Origin: DASVXQ01 sp046727955
GTDB taxonomy: Bacteria > Actinomycetota > CALGFH01
Assembly (NCBI GenBank): GCA_046727955.1
Contig: JBKPDO010000367.1
Location: forward strand, 1 to 6,176
Reading direction: 5' to 3'
Length of the DNA stretch: 6,176 nucleotides
Positions 6,021-6,176 of this stretch are shown here, piece by piece (position 1 is the first letter of the stretch; every line of letters begins with the position of its first letter). Both the position numbers and the translations under genes were made by a program. The notes under the pieces are model-generated. The model did no database searches. It was not told the DNA's origin and was given only the letters and a program-made list of their open reading frames with translations.

Positions 6021-6030
6021 ACTGCGGAAC
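6003..6030 (-). repeat. inferred right inverted repeat of the IS
   Basis: Read on the minus strand from 6030: GTTCCGCAG, TGATGGTG, TCTAGAG, the same blocks in the same order as at 3957-3984. The outermost base is about five bases from the start of recognisable IS110 coding sequence. Confidence 0.6.
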
Positions 6031-6034
6031 GCAG

Positions 6035-6176
6035 GCTTTCGCAGCAGCCCGGGATCGGCTTGACACCATCACCGGGGTCGGCACGCGCGCCGCCGAGTGC
6101 ATCATCGCCGAGATCGGCGTCGACATGGGGGTGTTTCCCACCGCCGGCCACCTGGCAAGCTGGGCGGGCCGCTGCC
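6035..6176 (+). pseudogene. IS110-family transposase fragment (C-terminal domain, continues past window)
   Basis: The frame reads AFAAARDRLDTITGVGTRAA and then ECIIAEIGVDMGVFPTAGHL, ASWAGRC. This is the start of the transposase_20 (IS116/IS110/IS902) domain: a helix-hairpin-helix-like L-x-T-I-x-G-V-G motif followed by AEIG, F-x-T-A-x-H-L-A-S-W-A-G. The N-terminal RuvC-like DEDD domain, which should precede it by more than 150 residues, is absent: upstream lies the end of the IS1634-type element. The catalytic serine region lies beyond the window edge. The open frame continues upstream to 5903 only through IS sequence, without a credible start. Broken copy, probably by insertion plus rearrangement. 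Confidence 0.8.

Larger units (their letters stand above)
3957..6030 (-). mobile_element. IS1634-family insertion sequence, about 2.07 kb
   Basis: Carries one intact transposase on the minus strand. The ends are inferred from an imperfect inverted repeat: left 3957-3984 and right 6003-6030 share GTTCCGCAG, TGATGGTG and TCTAGAG in the same order over 28 bases, with small spacing differences, and weaker similarity continues inward (TGACCTGCGGG against TGAACCTGCAGG). The right end fits the point where IS110-type coding sequence begins (about 6035). No short target duplication is seen. IS1634-family elements are known for long, variable direct repeats, which this window would not fully show. A shorter element bounded by CCAGGAAGC (4143-4151) and its inverted copy (5954-5962) is an alternative. 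Family assignment is sure, exact ends are not. Confidence 0.68.

Noticed and set aside
1..6176. CRISPR array, tRNA or rRNA genes
   Set aside because: No regularly spaced repeats and no cloverleaf-like or rRNA-like stretch was noticed on either strand.

Overview
The window is very GC-rich, with G or C at most third codon positions, GTG starts and start codons sitting 6-8 bases behind TAnnnT-like -10 boxes, as in leaderless transcripts. It looks like an accessory region of an actinobacterial chromosome, plasmid or integrated element. No species can be named from the sequence.

Left part (1-1740): the 3' portion of a class-beta DNA methyltransferase gene of phage/mobile-element type, open at the window edge. 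Its stop codon overlaps (GTGA) the start of a small nucleoside 2-deoxyribosyltransferase-like gene. The two are probably translated together and form a nucleic-acid/nucleotide modification pair.

Middle part (1741-3971): a short, compact promoter region with overlapping repeats; a small helix-turn-helix (MerR-like) gene that appears broken by two single-base losses; a one-pass membrane protein of unknown function with a very good -10 box; an alpha/beta hydrolase that keeps its nucleophile elbow but has lost the C-terminal part with the catalytic acid and histidine; and a 102-residue protein of unknown function whose last codons run into the end of an insertion sequence. This part looks degraded.

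Right part (about 3957-6176): an IS1634-family (IS4-related DDE) insertion sequence with an intact 567-residue transposase on the minus strand (D194, D298, E465). The inferred ends are imperfect 28-base inverted repeats at 3957-3984 and 6003-6030. Downstream of the transposase is an unexplained 115-base segment with 19-base inverted ends (17 of 19 match), an imperfect flanking direct repeat and a 36-codon ORF. Immediately right of the IS, an IS110-family transposase fragment begins without its N-terminal catalytic domain; the missing half is not on the other side of the IS, so the locus has been rearranged. Apart from the 5' modification gene pair and the small inverted-repeat segment, I see no clear new multi-gene system.
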